From: FEN-1279 sp964501535
GTDB taxonomy: Bacteria > Bacteroidota > Ignavibacteria > Tepidaquicellales > Tepidaquicellaceae
Assembly: GCA_964501535.1 (NCBI GenBank)
Contig: CAZCSV010000006.1
Location: 1 to 64,000 of the forward strand
Reading direction: 5' to 3'
DNA length: 64,000 bases
The notes beneath the pieces are model-generated. The model did not search any database, had not been told where the DNA came from, and worked only from the letters and a program-made list of their open reading frames with translations. The position numbers and the translations under genes are program-made. Shown in pieces: positions 1-8,947 of the stretch; position 1 is the first letter of the stretch; every line of letters begins with the position of its first letter.

Positions 1-22
1 GAAATATTGATATAAATAATTT

Positions 23-55
23 AAAGCCCCCGGTTGAAGAAATCGGGGGCTTTTT
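23..55 (+). terminator. Rho-independent terminator
   Basis: A 10-bp stem (AAAGCCCCCG pairing with CGGGGGCTTT) with an 11-nt loop is followed by a T-rich run. It would end a forward-strand gene that lies before the window. Confidence 0.85.
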
Positions 56-126
56 ATTTTGTATTGAAATTACAATCAAGTTTTATCTTAATATAAAACC
101 TGTATCTGATATAAAATATGTATGAG

Positions 127-164
127 AAAAAAAAATCCCCGCATTAATATGCGGGGATTTTTTT
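127..164. terminator. Bidirectional terminator
   Basis: A near-perfect palindrome has a core stem ATCCCCGCA/TGCGGGGAT flanked by an A run on the left and a T run on the right, so it can terminate in both directions. It sits 38 bases past the stop of the reverse-strand LysM gene and is its likely terminator. Confidence 0.85.
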
Positions 165-201
165 ATCGTATTTAATATTTGATTTAATTACATATTGATT
201 T

Positions 202-942
202 TTATCTTCTTCCTTTCCAGTCTAACCATCCTCTTGCTCTGTCAAAAACAGGTGATTTCTTAAGTGCGTCAGTAATTTTCGGGATTCTCAATACCTGTCC
301 GGGATAAATCAAATGAGGATTTTTTATAGTTTTCGGAGTTCTTCTTGGAGCACTTATAACCCCGTTTTCATTGGCTTCCCAGATTATCGGCCACATATGC
401 TTATTATTGTAAACTTCTTTTCTTGCCGCAATAATGAACAGATAATCTCCTCTTTGTACTGTATATTCAGGAACGGAGATATCTTCCCATTTAGCCAGGC
501 ATTCTCTAATCATTCTGAATTTTGTTACGAAGTCAGGATGGCATTTAAGGTTCGAGCTGTTCAGTTCCCCGTATTTCTTCATTACATCGTCCTTTGAGCC
601 TTCTTTGTTCCTGCAAAGTTTTTCGACTCTGTCCAGATTGCTTTTGTATGAATTATATGTTTCCTTTCCTCCGACTTCGCTCCAGTAATTGTCTTCAGCT
701 TTTTTCAGCTCTTCTTTTTTTGCTTCGACCATTGCAAGTAAATCCGTTTTATCCTTCTGCAATGCTGCAACTTTCTGTGTCAATTCGGTTTTCTTTGCAT
801 CCAGTTCAATCATTTGTGCCTCCCACTGTTCATCGGTCATTTCTTCCGGTTCTTCAATTTCCTCTTCTTGAGCAAATGTTGGTTTAAGGCAGATAATCAG
901 AGAAAAGGCAAGTAAAAAAATCAAAAATTTGTAAAGTTTCAT
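202..942 (-). CDS. LysM-domain periplasmic protein
   Basis: This 246-aa protein has an N-terminal signal peptide (about residues 1-24, ending T-F-A-Q), an acidic stretch, a Lys/Glu-rich coiled coil at about residues 42-85, and a C-terminal LysM module at about 160-221. The LysM module begins Y-T-V-Q-R-G-D-Y-L and ends P-G-Q-V-L-R-I-P. LysM modules bind N-acetylglucosamine-containing glycans, so a peptidoglycan-associated role in the periplasm is likely. Four cysteines (C110, C134, C148 plus C18 in the signal) leave room for a disulfide. An AAGGAG ribosome site lies about 10 nt before the ATG. It appears to be a single-gene unit with its own terminator. Exact function is unknown; a structural or cell-wall-tethering role is inferred. 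Confidence 0.8.
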   Translation of the reverse strand: MKLYKFLIFLLAFSLIICLKPTFAQEEEIEEPEEMTDEQWEAQMIELDAKKTELTQKVAALQKDKTDLLAMVEAKKEELKKAEDNYWSEVGGKETYNSYKSNLDRVEKLCRNKEGSKDDVMKKYGELNSSNLKCHPDFVTKFRMIRECLAKWEDISVPEYTVQRGDYLFIIAARKEVYNNKHMWPIIWEANENGVISAPRRTPKTIKNPHLIYPGQVLRIPKITDALKKSPVFDRARGWLDWKGRR

Positions 943-1237
943 TTTTTTGAATCTCCTTTGTATTTTATTTAAATAAAAAAATCATTTGCAAAGTGATAAA
1001 GTAAAAAGGAATCTTTTAATTCGTAACTAAAAATACCCCATGGTATATATATAGCATTTTACAAATTACATAAAAGTATAATGATTTATTTTATTTATCA
1101 AGTTATATTATCGTCGTTTAATTTACCGGCACATATAACAAAAAGCAGCAAATAACAGAATATTTTGAAATAATAAGGAAACAAAAATTCATTTAATCAC
1201 GTAATTAAACAAGAAATCTTTAATAATTAAAATTTAT

Positions 1238-1507
1238 ATGGAAAATATTTTTTTGGTATTGAGTCTTTTTTTGCCTCGGATTACATTGATAATATTTTAT
1301 TTTGCCCATTTAATCCCTTATAACAGCGTACCCTTTATCGGGGATTTATTATTGACAATTTTTTTACCCCGTGTTTTGATATTGATATATATAGTTGATA
1401 ATTACGGAACTGAAAGCCCGTGGTTTTGGATCCATCTTGTTGTAGCAATTTTAATTTACATTACAACAAGCAACAAGGCAACAAAAAGAAAATCAAAAAA
1501 GAATTAA
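1238..1507 (+). CDS. Small hydrophobic membrane protein
   Basis: An 89-aa protein of unknown function. It has about three hydrophobic segments (roughly residues 3-24, 31-51 and 60-77) and a basic tail ending K-R-K-S-K-K-N, which would be cytoplasmic by the positive-inside rule. It resembles the small YqaE/DUF-type inner-membrane proteins only in general layout, and I recognise no family motif. It stands alone, about 295 bases from the divergent LysM gene and 144 bases before the next forward gene. The coding call rests on the ATG, the coherent hydrophobic pattern and the charged tail. Confidence 0.55.
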   Translation: MENIFLVLSLFLPRITLIIFYFAHLIPYNSVPFIGDLLLTIFLPRVLILIYIVDNYGTESPWFWIHLVVAILIYITTSNKATKRKSKKN

Positions 1508-1651
1508 TATTGACATTTCATCCTTAAAGAAAAGAGGTAATATTTTAAAGAAGAATATTATCTCTTATCGATTTCTTAATCCGCTTAAAGATTTATTAAT
1601 ATTACTTAAGGATTAATTTTATAATTTTATAAAAATTTAAAGCAGGGATTT

Positions 1652-2869
1652 ATGAAAACAGTCATTCAATTTATTAATTTTGTTTTTTTATTTTTTATTT
1701 CATTAAATACTTATTCGCAATGGCAAATCTGCGGGAATTATACGGGAAATGTATTGTCTTTTGCTGTAATTGACTCGGTATTAATTGCGGGAACATACGG
1801 AAGCGGTGCTTACTACACTACGGATGGATTAAACTGGACTTATTCTACGACAGGAATGACCGACCAAAAAATTATTTCAATGACGAAAAGCGGGAATAAT
1901 ATTTTTGCCGGTTCGGAAACCGGGGGAGTATATCTATCTACCGACAAGGGAATAATTTGGTCTCCTGTAAATAACGGTTTGACCAGCTATGAAATACATA
2001 CAATGTGTTCAAATTCAGGTAATGTATACGCGGGGAACAATTCCGGAGTCTATATAACTTCAGACAATGGTTCGAATTGGATAAAAATCAGTACACCTTC
2101 AGTAGGAAGTACAATATTTGCGGTAACCGCGTATGATAATAAAATTTTTGCTGCTTCTGCAAATGGGATTTTTATGACATCGAACGGAGGTACGAGTTGG
2201 AATAACATATCCAGTGGAACTACCGGATATATATATTGTTTAACAAAATTTAACGGTATAGTATATGCTGGTTCTTCAACATCGGGTGTATTTAAAACGA
2301 CAAATGACGGCCAGAACTGGATACAGTTAAATTCAGGTCTGCCATATGGTAAGGCAGTAAGAACGGTTTTTTGTGAAAACGATAAAACATATGCGGCGGT
2401 ATATAATAGCGGGGGTGTATATTATATACCTTCAGGAGGGATTACCTGGATTGCAGCCAATCAAGGACTAACTCAACTTACATCATATTCTGTAATTACT
2501 TTTAATAGTAATGTTTATGTCGGAACAACAAGCGGAATATTCAGAAGGCCCAAAAGTGAATTTTCTTCAATTAACAAAATAAATGAATATATTCCGAGTG
2601 AGTTTAAATTGTTTAATAATTATCCAAATCCTTTTAATTCTCAAACAAAAATTAGATTTTCTATTCCTTCAGGTTTTGGAAATGATTATGTAAATCTGGA
2701 ATTATATAATATATCTGGAAAATTGATAAAATCTTTATATAGCAATAAACTTTCCGGTGGAATATATGAATTGAGCTTTAATGCGGGAGATTTAGCAAGC
2801 GGTTGTTATTTCCTAAAATTTTCTTGTGAAAAAAAATTAATAGTAGGAAAGATAATGTTAATTAAATAA
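1652..2869 (+). CDS. T9SS-secreted Asp-box beta-propeller protein
   Basis: A 405-aa exported protein. Residues 1-22 form a signal peptide ending N-T-Y-S-Q. The body carries at least five Asp-box/BNR-type repeats of the form T-T-D-G-L-N-W, S-T-D-K-G-I-I-W, T-S-D-N-G-S-N-W, T-S-N-G-G-T-S-W and T-T-N-D-G-Q-N-W, as in sortilin/Ycf48-like propellers. The last 80 or so residues are a type A T9SS sorting domain containing N-N-Y-P-N-P-F-N and ending with G-G-I-Y-E-L ... G-K-I-M-L-I-K. Such domains direct passage across the outer membrane by the Por/T9SS system and are then removed. The ligand is unknown. Two further proteins of this class occur in the window. Confidence 0.85.
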   Translation: MKTVIQFINFVFLFFISLNTYSQWQICGNYTGNVLSFAVIDSVLIAGTYGSGAYYTTDGLNWTYSTTGMTDQKIISMTKSGNNIFAGSETGGVYLSTDKGIIWSPVNNGLTSYEIHTMCSNSGNVYAGNNSGVYITSDNGSNWIKISTPSVGSTIFAVTAYDNKIFAASANGIFMTSNGGTSWNNISSGTTGYIYCLTKFNGIVYAGSSTSGVFKTTNDGQNWIQLNSGLPYGKAVRTVFCENDKTYAAVYNSGGVYYIPSGGITWIAANQGLTQLTSYSVITFNSNVYVGTTSGIFRRPKSEFSSINKINEYIPSEFKLFNNYPNPFNSQTKIRFSIPSGFGNDYVNLELYNISGKLIKSLYSNKLSGGIYELSFNAGDLASGCYFLKFSCEKKLIVGKIMLIK

Positions 2870-2881
2870 TAAAAAGTATTT

Positions 2882-3661
2882 TTATTTCATTTGTGTAAAT
2901 TTATTTAAAAGGATCTGAAACGGCTCCGAAGAAATACCGGAATATCCTTCAAAAGGATGGTCGAGTACATATATAAGGTAAAACATCAGAACGTTAGAAA
3001 CAATAAACGTTGCTATTAAAAGTAGATGCACTTTTTTTCCTTTTGTAGTAAAGAAGTACGCATAACCTGCCGAGACAAAGAAGCAGATAAAGAGTACCCC
3101 CCATAAGACTGCGGGAATGGTTTGCTTCATATCGAGTATTCTCAACCGTCTGTATTCACTTATCAGATTCAACTTCTCGAGCGATACCTGATACAGATAA
3201 GGATTAGAAATCTGGGAGACCGGTATTTCTGTATAGGCTTTGTATAACTCTCCGAGAGTAGAATCTGCGATAGTGCTAATCTTGCCTTCTTCAAACTTTT
3301 TCCATTCATCATTGACTACAGCATTTACATAATTAACAATATTTTCTGTTATGGGATTTCTTACAGAGTCGGGAAGATACCTTGTATCTCTGTAAAAATT
3401 AGAAATATAAGATGTCTCATGATACACATTTTGATGAGCCCTGTCGTTATTATACCAGTTTGCATAGACCATAAAAGCAAGCAGGACACAGTAAGACAGC
3501 GAAAAAGCATTAAAAAAATAGCTTGCAACCGTATGATTTTCCGAAAGTCTTTCGTGAGAAAGTTTTTTTCTGAATATTACAAATAACATATATGTAATTA
3601 ACAGACTGATTAAGATTAACAATGTAATTTCCCAGAACAGAGGGAGAATAATTAAATTCAT
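2882..3661 (-). CDS. DUF4239 (bestrophin-like) membrane protein
   Basis: A 259-aa inner-membrane protein with four hydrophobic segments, at about residues 5-27, 48-66, 182-202 and 211-233. A long soluble loop between the second and third segments carries the DUF4239 pattern: Y-A-N-W-Y followed by a helix with H-E-T-S-Y-I-S-N-F-Y-R, then L-P-D-S-V-R and N-D-E-W. DUF4239 proteins are described as bestrophin-like; ion transport is possible but not demonstrated for the family in general. It converges with the T9SS propeller gene with 12 bases between the stops. The function here is an inference from family membership. Confidence 0.75.
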   Translation of the reverse strand: MNLIILPLFWEITLLILISLLITYMLFVIFRKKLSHERLSENHTVASYFFNAFSLSYCVLLAFMVYANWYNNDRAHQNVYHETSYISNFYRDTRYLPDSVRNPITENIVNYVNAVVNDEWKKFEEGKISTIADSTLGELYKAYTEIPVSQISNPYLYQVSLEKLNLISEYRRLRILDMKQTIPAVLWGVLFICFFVSAGYAYFFTTKGKKVHLLLIATFIVSNVLMFYLIYVLDHPFEGYSGISSEPFQILLNKFTQMK

Positions 3662-3836
3662 AATAAAAATTTTTGTATAAATAAATTAGTTAACATTAAC
3701 TTAATTGAATATTTTGTAATTTTCAATTTATATGTTTTAACCCGATGAGGTTTTTTGTATAAATATATAAATTGATAACAATTTGATAAAATATTATTTT
3801 ACGCTTATACAAAACAATAAAATTTCTTACTGAATT

Positions 3837-5102
3837 ATGGAATATACTTTTGGAAGATATACGGATAGTTACAAACCGAAGGATAAAATCAGTTGCTGGA
3901 CTTCGGCATCGAATTTATTCGAAAAGAAAAAATACTTTGAAAGCTACAGGGAATTTGTAAAATATTTATCCGATGAATCAATAGGTAATGTAAGGACGCT
4001 TGAAGGCGGGAACGGTATTGATTTCGAACTGGTTCAGGGCTCAAAGTTAATAAGGGTGCACATAACCGAAGACAGGGTTATTGCGGAATCTTATGTGGCG
4101 AAATACGATAAGCTTAGTATCCCGTTTATGAGAAGGCTTCTGGAAATTAACTACACGCTTTACTATTCAAGATTTGCAATAGTAGACGATAAGATACTGC
4201 TGAAGTTCGACAGCAATATTTTCGATTGTTCTCCGAACAAGCTTTATTTTGCACTGAAAGAGCTTGCCACGAAAGCGGACAAGCAGGATGATTTATTGGT
4301 TGATGCATTTTCGGTTCTACACAACTTAGACGATGGTACTATAGAAAACTTTCCGCCAGAAATAAAGGAGCTGAAGTACAAGTTTTTTCACAAGTGGATT
4401 TCCGAAGCAATCAAAAGGATTGGTGAGTTAAACGAAAGCAGGTTCGACGGTGCTATTTCTTATATGCTTCTTTCGGTAATTTATAAAATAGATTATTTGC
4501 TCGTTCCGGAAGGAAAGCTGACAAGTGAAATTGAGAGGTCCAGCCAGATTTACTGGGCGAGCGACAATAAGAAGCTGCTCGAAAAGAATATCATAATAAA
4601 AGATGAAATGAAAAAGGTTCTCGATATTCCCAAGGAAGATATAATGAAATCATTTTACAAAGTAAAAGCCACGTTTGGCATTATGAGCCCTGCGGCATTT
4701 ACGAGCGTAACGAGCGTGATAAACGATAATATGGGAAACGTAAAATGGTACAGCGAAAATAATTACGAGGATATTGCACTGGCAATACTAGAGTATATTT
4801 CGGGATACTGTTTCTTTATGCATGGTATGCCAAAGCCCGTGAGGGAATTACTGCATATAGTTTTTGTGGTGGTTAACCAGGAATTCTTTACGGAATTAGG
4901 AATAAAGGATGTTTACTACTCTTATGCCGACAAAAAACTTAACGAGGAGATTATCAAGGAGAAAATTTCGGAAATTATCGAAAACGGAAAATTGCAATTT
5001 ACGGAATTAAAGTTTGATATTGCAAAGCTTGATTTCGGCAACAGAATATTTTTTATAAGCTCTCTTTACAAAGAGATGTTAAATTTAAATTTTAATATAT
5101 AA
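3837..5102 (+). CDS. YbjN/secretion-chaperone-like protein, partner of downstream protease
   Basis: A 421-aa soluble protein with no signal peptide or membrane segment. Residues about 15-160 have the alternating pattern of the YbjN/type III secretion chaperone-like fold: a helix, a strand pair (I-D-F-E-L-V ... L-I-R-V-H-I), then I-P-F-M-R-R-L-L-E-I-N-Y, S-R-F-A-I-V-D-D-K-I-L-L-K-F and a final helix. Residues about 175-420 are mostly helical and unrecognised. The stop lies 3 bases before the start of the trypsin-like protease gene, so the two are almost certainly co-transcribed. That protease carries a C-terminal domain of similar appearance, suggesting a complex. The fold call is from pattern recognition only; the function is unknown. 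Confidence 0.65.
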   Translation: MEYTFGRYTDSYKPKDKISCWTSASNLFEKKKYFESYREFVKYLSDESIGNVRTLEGGNGIDFELVQGSKLIRVHITEDRVIAESYVAKYDKLSIPFMRRLLEINYTLYYSRFAIVDDKILLKFDSNIFDCSPNKLYFALKELATKADKQDDLLVDAFSVLHNLDDGTIENFPPEIKELKYKFFHKWISEAIKRIGELNESRFDGAISYMLLSVIYKIDYLLVPEGKLTSEIERSSQIYWASDNKKLLEKNIIIKDEMKKVLDIPKEDIMKSFYKVKATFGIMSPAAFTSVTSVINDNMGNVKWYSENNYEDIALAILEYISGYCFFMHGMPKPVRELLHIVFVVVNQEFFTELGIKDVYYSYADKKLNEEIIKEKISEIIENGKLQFTELKFDIAKLDFGNRIFFISSLYKEMLNLNFNI

Positions 5103-5105
5103 AAT

Positions 5106-6203
5106 ATGCATACACAAGAGATTATTAATTTATATCAACCTGTACTCGTACAAATAGCAACTCCGCAGGGAAGCGGAACAGGATTTTATCTTCGGGATTA
5201 CAATCTGATAATTACGAATAATCATGTGGTTCAGAACAATTCCGAGGTAATGATAAGCGGGAAACAGATACCCGAGTGCATGTCTCCTGTATTTTTTAAT
5301 GACCCGAAATATGATATTGCATTTATAAGGGTACCGCAGGAGCTTAATACAAATCCTGTTCATTTAGGAATATCTAAACCTGTCACGGACGGTGAGAAAG
5401 TAATAGCAATCGGTCATCCTTACGGACTGAAATTCACGGCAACGGAAGGAATTGTGTCGAAGGCAAAGAGACTTCACAACGGACTTAATTATATTCAGAT
5501 TGATGCGGCAATAAATCCCGGAAACAGCGGAGGACCTCTTGTTAATCAAAACGGCGAAGTAATCGGTATCAATACATTTATTATTGCAGGCGGGAATAAT
5601 CTGGGTTTTGCATTGCCAAACGAGTATTTAATAGAATCTCTGAATGAATACAAGGAGCATTTTGGCGAAATGGCGGTAAGGTGTTCATCGTGTATGAATA
5701 TTGTAACACAGCAAAATATCGAGGGCGAATATTGTCCGTTTTGCGGAACAAAGGTTGAACTGCCGGTTTTGAAGAAAGATGAAGAATACAAGCCGATAGG
5801 TGTCAGTGCTGTCATGGAAAATATTTTAAAGGAACTAGGTAAAGATGTAAAGCTCGCACGAAGGGGACAATACAGCTGGGAGGTAAAAGAAGACAGCGCA
5901 ACGATTCGGATTAATTATAATGAAAACGGTTTCATAGTCGGTGATGCTTACATCTGCAGATTACCGAAAACGAATATTGGCATATTATATGAGTTCTTAT
6001 TGAAAGAAAACTTCAACACGGAAGGAATCTTATTCTGTGTGCATAACCAGGATATAATTTTATCATCTCTGATATATGAACAGTATCTTACTTTCGAAAC
6101 CGGCAAGAAGATATTCAATAATCTGTTCAAAAAAGCTGATTATTACGACGATTTTCTGATCCGGAATTACGGATGCTTACCAAGGGTTACGGAAGAGGTT
6201 TGA
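5106..6203 (+). CDS. Cytosolic trypsin-like serine protease with zinc ribbon and YbjN-like C-terminal domain
   Basis: A 365-aa protein. Residues 1-185 form an HtrA/S1C-type chymotrypsin fold with the full triad visible: His40 in I-T-N-N-H-V-V, Asp70 in K-Y-D-I-A-F, and Ser141 in N-P-G-N-S-G-G-P-L-V. Residues 193-213 form a zinc ribbon (C193-x2-C196 ... C210-x2-C213). Residues about 230-365 look like a YbjN/CesT-type domain (G-Q-Y-S-W-E-V-K ... L-Y-E-F-L-L-K). There is no PDZ domain, signal peptide or transmembrane segment. HtrA proteases are normally periplasmic, so a cytosolic location would be unusual. It follows the preceding gene by 3 bases. Substrate unknown; regulated proteolysis controlled by the C-terminal domain or the partner protein is an inference. 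Confidence 0.8.
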   Translation: MHTQEIINLYQPVLVQIATPQGSGTGFYLRDYNLIITNNHVVQNNSEVMISGKQIPECMSPVFFNDPKYDIAFIRVPQELNTNPVHLGISKPVTDGEKVIAIGHPYGLKFTATEGIVSKAKRLHNGLNYIQIDAAINPGNSGGPLVNQNGEVIGINTFIIAGGNNLGFALPNEYLIESLNEYKEHFGEMAVRCSSCMNIVTQQNIEGEYCPFCGTKVELPVLKKDEEYKPIGVSAVMENILKELGKDVKLARRGQYSWEVKEDSATIRINYNENGFIVGDAYICRLPKTNIGILYEFLLKENFNTEGILFCVHNQDIILSSLIYEQYLTFETGKKIFNNLFKKADYYDDFLIRNYGCLPRVTEEV

Positions 6204-6374
6204 TTGCTAAACATAGTATCTGTTTTCCGAATCGAGAATTATCACCTCTAAAAGTCTCGAACATTCTATCTACTTTTTTTAAAATTTTCCTAATTATAAA
6301 TATTATTTTTGCAACATTTTTGGTCTTTTACCGTAAAATTTAACCATAGGAGGAAAACAAAATTAATAAAACAT

Positions 6375-8828
6375 ATGAAAAAAAACATCATATTAGTCTC
6401 GTTTCTTTGCCTAATATTTACGGTATTTTCATTATCAGTATATTCTCAGAACAAGACAACTGGAACAGTCATAAAGGGAGTTGTTACAGATAAAGCTTCG
6501 GGAACGGCACTTGAATCTGCAACTATTCAGGTGTTTAAATCCGAGGATTCTTCGTTATATAACGGAGCATCTTCGGATAAAAACGGAAATTTTATTATTT
6601 ATGATATTCCTGAGGGTCTATATACTGTAAAGGTAAGTTATATCGGATATGCAACGGCAGTTGCTAAAAACGTGAAAGCAAATAAAGATAAAAAAGAAAT
6701 AGATTTTGGTACTATCAAGCTTGAGGTAAATTCGGAAATGACACAAGAGATAAATGTCGAGGGAGAAGCTCCGGCTATGACAATGGAGGGAGGGAAGAAG
6801 ATATATGATGCAAAGAAGGACCTCACCGCACAAAACGGAAATGTACTCGATATGCTGAAAAATATACCTTCAATATCAGTTGATAATGACGGTAATGTAA
6901 GCATGAAAGGAAATTCCAACGTTAAAATCCTGATAGACGGCAAGCCGTCTGCACTACTCAGCAACGGGACGCAGGTTTTACAAAATATTCCAGCAAGTGC
7001 AATCGATAAAGTCGAGATAATCAGTAACCCGTCAGCCAAATACGAAGCGGAAGGCATTTCGGGAATTATTAATCTTGTTATGAAACAGAATGAGAATAAG
7101 AATGCTTACAGCGGTAATGTAAAAGTTAACGGGGGTACCGAGGATAAATACAATTTCTCGACAGGCGGTTCAATGAAGAAAGGTAAGTTTAGTTTAAACG
7201 GAAATTACAGCTACTGGAATTATAACTTGCCGGGACGCTCGACAATAGACAGAACCAGTTTATTGAGTTTCGAATCAAGACTTACCAATCAGGAAATGTT
7301 ATGGCATTATAAAGGCATATCGCATTACGGTTCATTCGGAGTCGATTATGATATAGATAAAATGAACACATTATCATTGGTAGCAAATGTATTTCAATAT
7401 AAAAGAAATATAACCAATATGAATTCCTTGAAGTTTTTCAATGCTAATAATATCAATACATATAATTTCCATAACAACAACAATGACGAGAAAGAAGGCT
7501 TAAATCTCGATGCCACTCTTACATACACTAAAAAATTTGAGACGAAAGGAAAAGAGCTTTCAACGTTCATAAACTTTTCTAGAAGGAGGGAAGATGCTCC
7601 GATAAGTTATGCAAATTTCGATACAACGAATATCCCGTACTATACAAAAAAGGATTCGTACTTCATATTTAAATTTTTAAACGGACAGGTTGATTACACT
7701 CATCCTTTAAGTGAAAACGGAAAGCTCGAGACAGGTCTTAAGTCAAATGCAAGGTTCATAAACGGAGAGTTAAAATATACTTATTTGGATAATCTTTCCG
7801 GTCTCTGGTTGCCCACAGCCGGAAAGGATAACGACGCGGATTATACGGATGTAATTTCTGCCGCTTACGTAACATACTCCAATAAATACAAGGATTTTAG
7901 CTATGAAGCGGGTTTAAGAAGCGAGCATACTTATCTGGATTTTTCGATAATGTCGGGGACACAAAAATATAACAGGGATTATATAGACTTGTTTCCAAGT
8001 CTGAGCTTAACCCAGAGTATAGGAAAAGAAAATCAAATCCAGTTATCATACAGCCGTAGAATAAACAGACCCGGTCTGTATTCATTGAATCCTTTTATAG
8101 AACAGTTTGATGAATTTACAAAAAGGTCAGGTAACCCATATCTGAATCCTGAGTATACACACTCTATAGAGCTTGGTTACACAAGATATCTGCCTTTCGG
8201 TTCTGTAACTATAACAACCAGCTACAGAAACACTACCGATGAAATTTATTATATAAGTTCTGTGGATTCAAACGGCGTTTCCTTCTCAAAACCTGAGAAT
8301 CTGGGAAAATCCAATTCTTATGGTGCCGAATTGATATTGCAGGGCGGATTTGCAAAGTGGTGGACTTATAACGGGAGTGCTGAATATTACAGTTCAAATA
8401 TCTTTAATAATTCCGGAATTAATAATTTTGATAAGACCTATACTTCATGGAGAGCCAGGCTTTCGACTAATGCGGCAATTCCAAATATAGTAGATATTCA
8501 GTTATTTTATTTGTTCGTAGGGAAACAGGTAACTTCACAGGGTGAAATTAATCCTTTTCAAATGTTTAATATTTCTGTGCAGAAGTCTTTATTTGACAAA
8601 AAGCTAATACTTGGGTTCAGGGTAAATGATTTATTTAACCAGCAGAAGTTTAATATGCTGTTTTCCGGCGGAGATTTCACGCAGACTATATATCAAAAAG
8701 TTAATTCAAGGTCAGCGTTCTTCACTGTAACTTTGAATTTCGGGGAAAATGGAAGTTCTATTTCCAAGAGGACGTCACAGAGAAAACAGAGAGAGATAGA
8801 AACCGAGATTCAGCAAACAGGTAATTAA
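6375..8828 (+). CDS. Outer-membrane beta-barrel receptor (TonB-receptor-like)
   Basis: About 817 aa from the ATG at 6375, chosen over an upstream in-frame ATG at 6309 because it begins directly with a signal peptide (M-K-K-N-I-I-L-V ... V-Y-S-Q). A carboxypeptidase regulatory-like domain follows (G-V-V-T-D-K-A-S-G-T-A-L-E-S-A), then a plug-like domain with N-V-L-D-M-L-K-N-I-P-S-I-S-V and I-L-I-D-G-K-P, and a long beta-barrel (OMP_b-brl_3 type) with R-P-G-L-Y-S-L-N-P-F. I see no obvious TonB box. An AGGAGG stretch lies 21 nt before the ATG, too far for normal pairing. No SusD partner is adjacent, so polysaccharide uptake is not supported; metal-chelate or peptide uptake are alternatives. Confidence 0.85.
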   Translation: MKKNIILVSFLCLIFTVFSLSVYSQNKTTGTVIKGVVTDKASGTALESATIQVFKSEDSSLYNGASSDKNGNFIIYDIPEGLYTVKVSYIGYATAVAKNVKANKDKKEIDFGTIKLEVNSEMTQEINVEGEAPAMTMEGGKKIYDAKKDLTAQNGNVLDMLKNIPSISVDNDGNVSMKGNSNVKILIDGKPSALLSNGTQVLQNIPASAIDKVEIISNPSAKYEAEGISGIINLVMKQNENKNAYSGNVKVNGGTEDKYNFSTGGSMKKGKFSLNGNYSYWNYNLPGRSTIDRTSLLSFESRLTNQEMLWHYKGISHYGSFGVDYDIDKMNTLSLVANVFQYKRNITNMNSLKFFNANNINTYNFHNNNNDEKEGLNLDATLTYTKKFETKGKELSTFINFSRRREDAPISYANFDTTNIPYYTKKDSYFIFKFLNGQVDYTHPLSENGKLETGLKSNARFINGELKYTYLDNLSGLWLPTAGKDNDADYTDVISAAYVTYSNKYKDFSYEAGLRSEHTYLDFSIMSGTQKYNRDYIDLFPSLSLTQSIGKENQIQLSYSRRINRPGLYSLNPFIEQFDEFTKRSGNPYLNPEYTHSIELGYTRYLPFGSVTITTSYRNTTDEIYYISSVDSNGVSFSKPENLGKSNSYGAELILQGGFAKWWTYNGSAEYYSSNIFNNSGINNFDKTYTSWRARLSTNAAIPNIVDIQLFYLFVGKQVTSQGEINPFQMFNISVQKSLFDKKLILGFRVNDLFNQQKFNMLFSGGDFTQTIYQKVNSRSAFFTVTLNFGENGSSISKRTSQRKQREIETEIQQTGN

Positions 8829-8876
8829 TGTCGTTGAAAAAGATTTCAAGCATAAAAAATCTCCTTTAGCTGAGAT

Positions 8877-8915
8877 AAGACCTCGATTAGTAATTTAATC
8901 AAGGTCTTTTTTTTA
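8877..8915 (+). terminator. Rho-independent terminator after receptor gene
   Basis: The hairpin AAGACCT-C-GATTA / TAATC-AAGGTCTT has one unpaired base and is followed by a run of eight T. It lies about 50 bases beyond the stop of the outer-membrane receptor gene. Confidence 0.8.
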
Positions 8916-8947
8916 TTATTTTATAAGTCAGGCAAATTACATTTTAA

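Noticed and set aside
594..887. Forward ORFs opposite the LysM gene
   Set aside because: They are antisense shadows of a protein with a clear signal peptide, coiled coil and LysM module.
6309..6374. Extended start for the outer-membrane receptor
   Set aside because: The extra 22 residues are basic and aromatic and would bury the signal peptide that begins at 6375.
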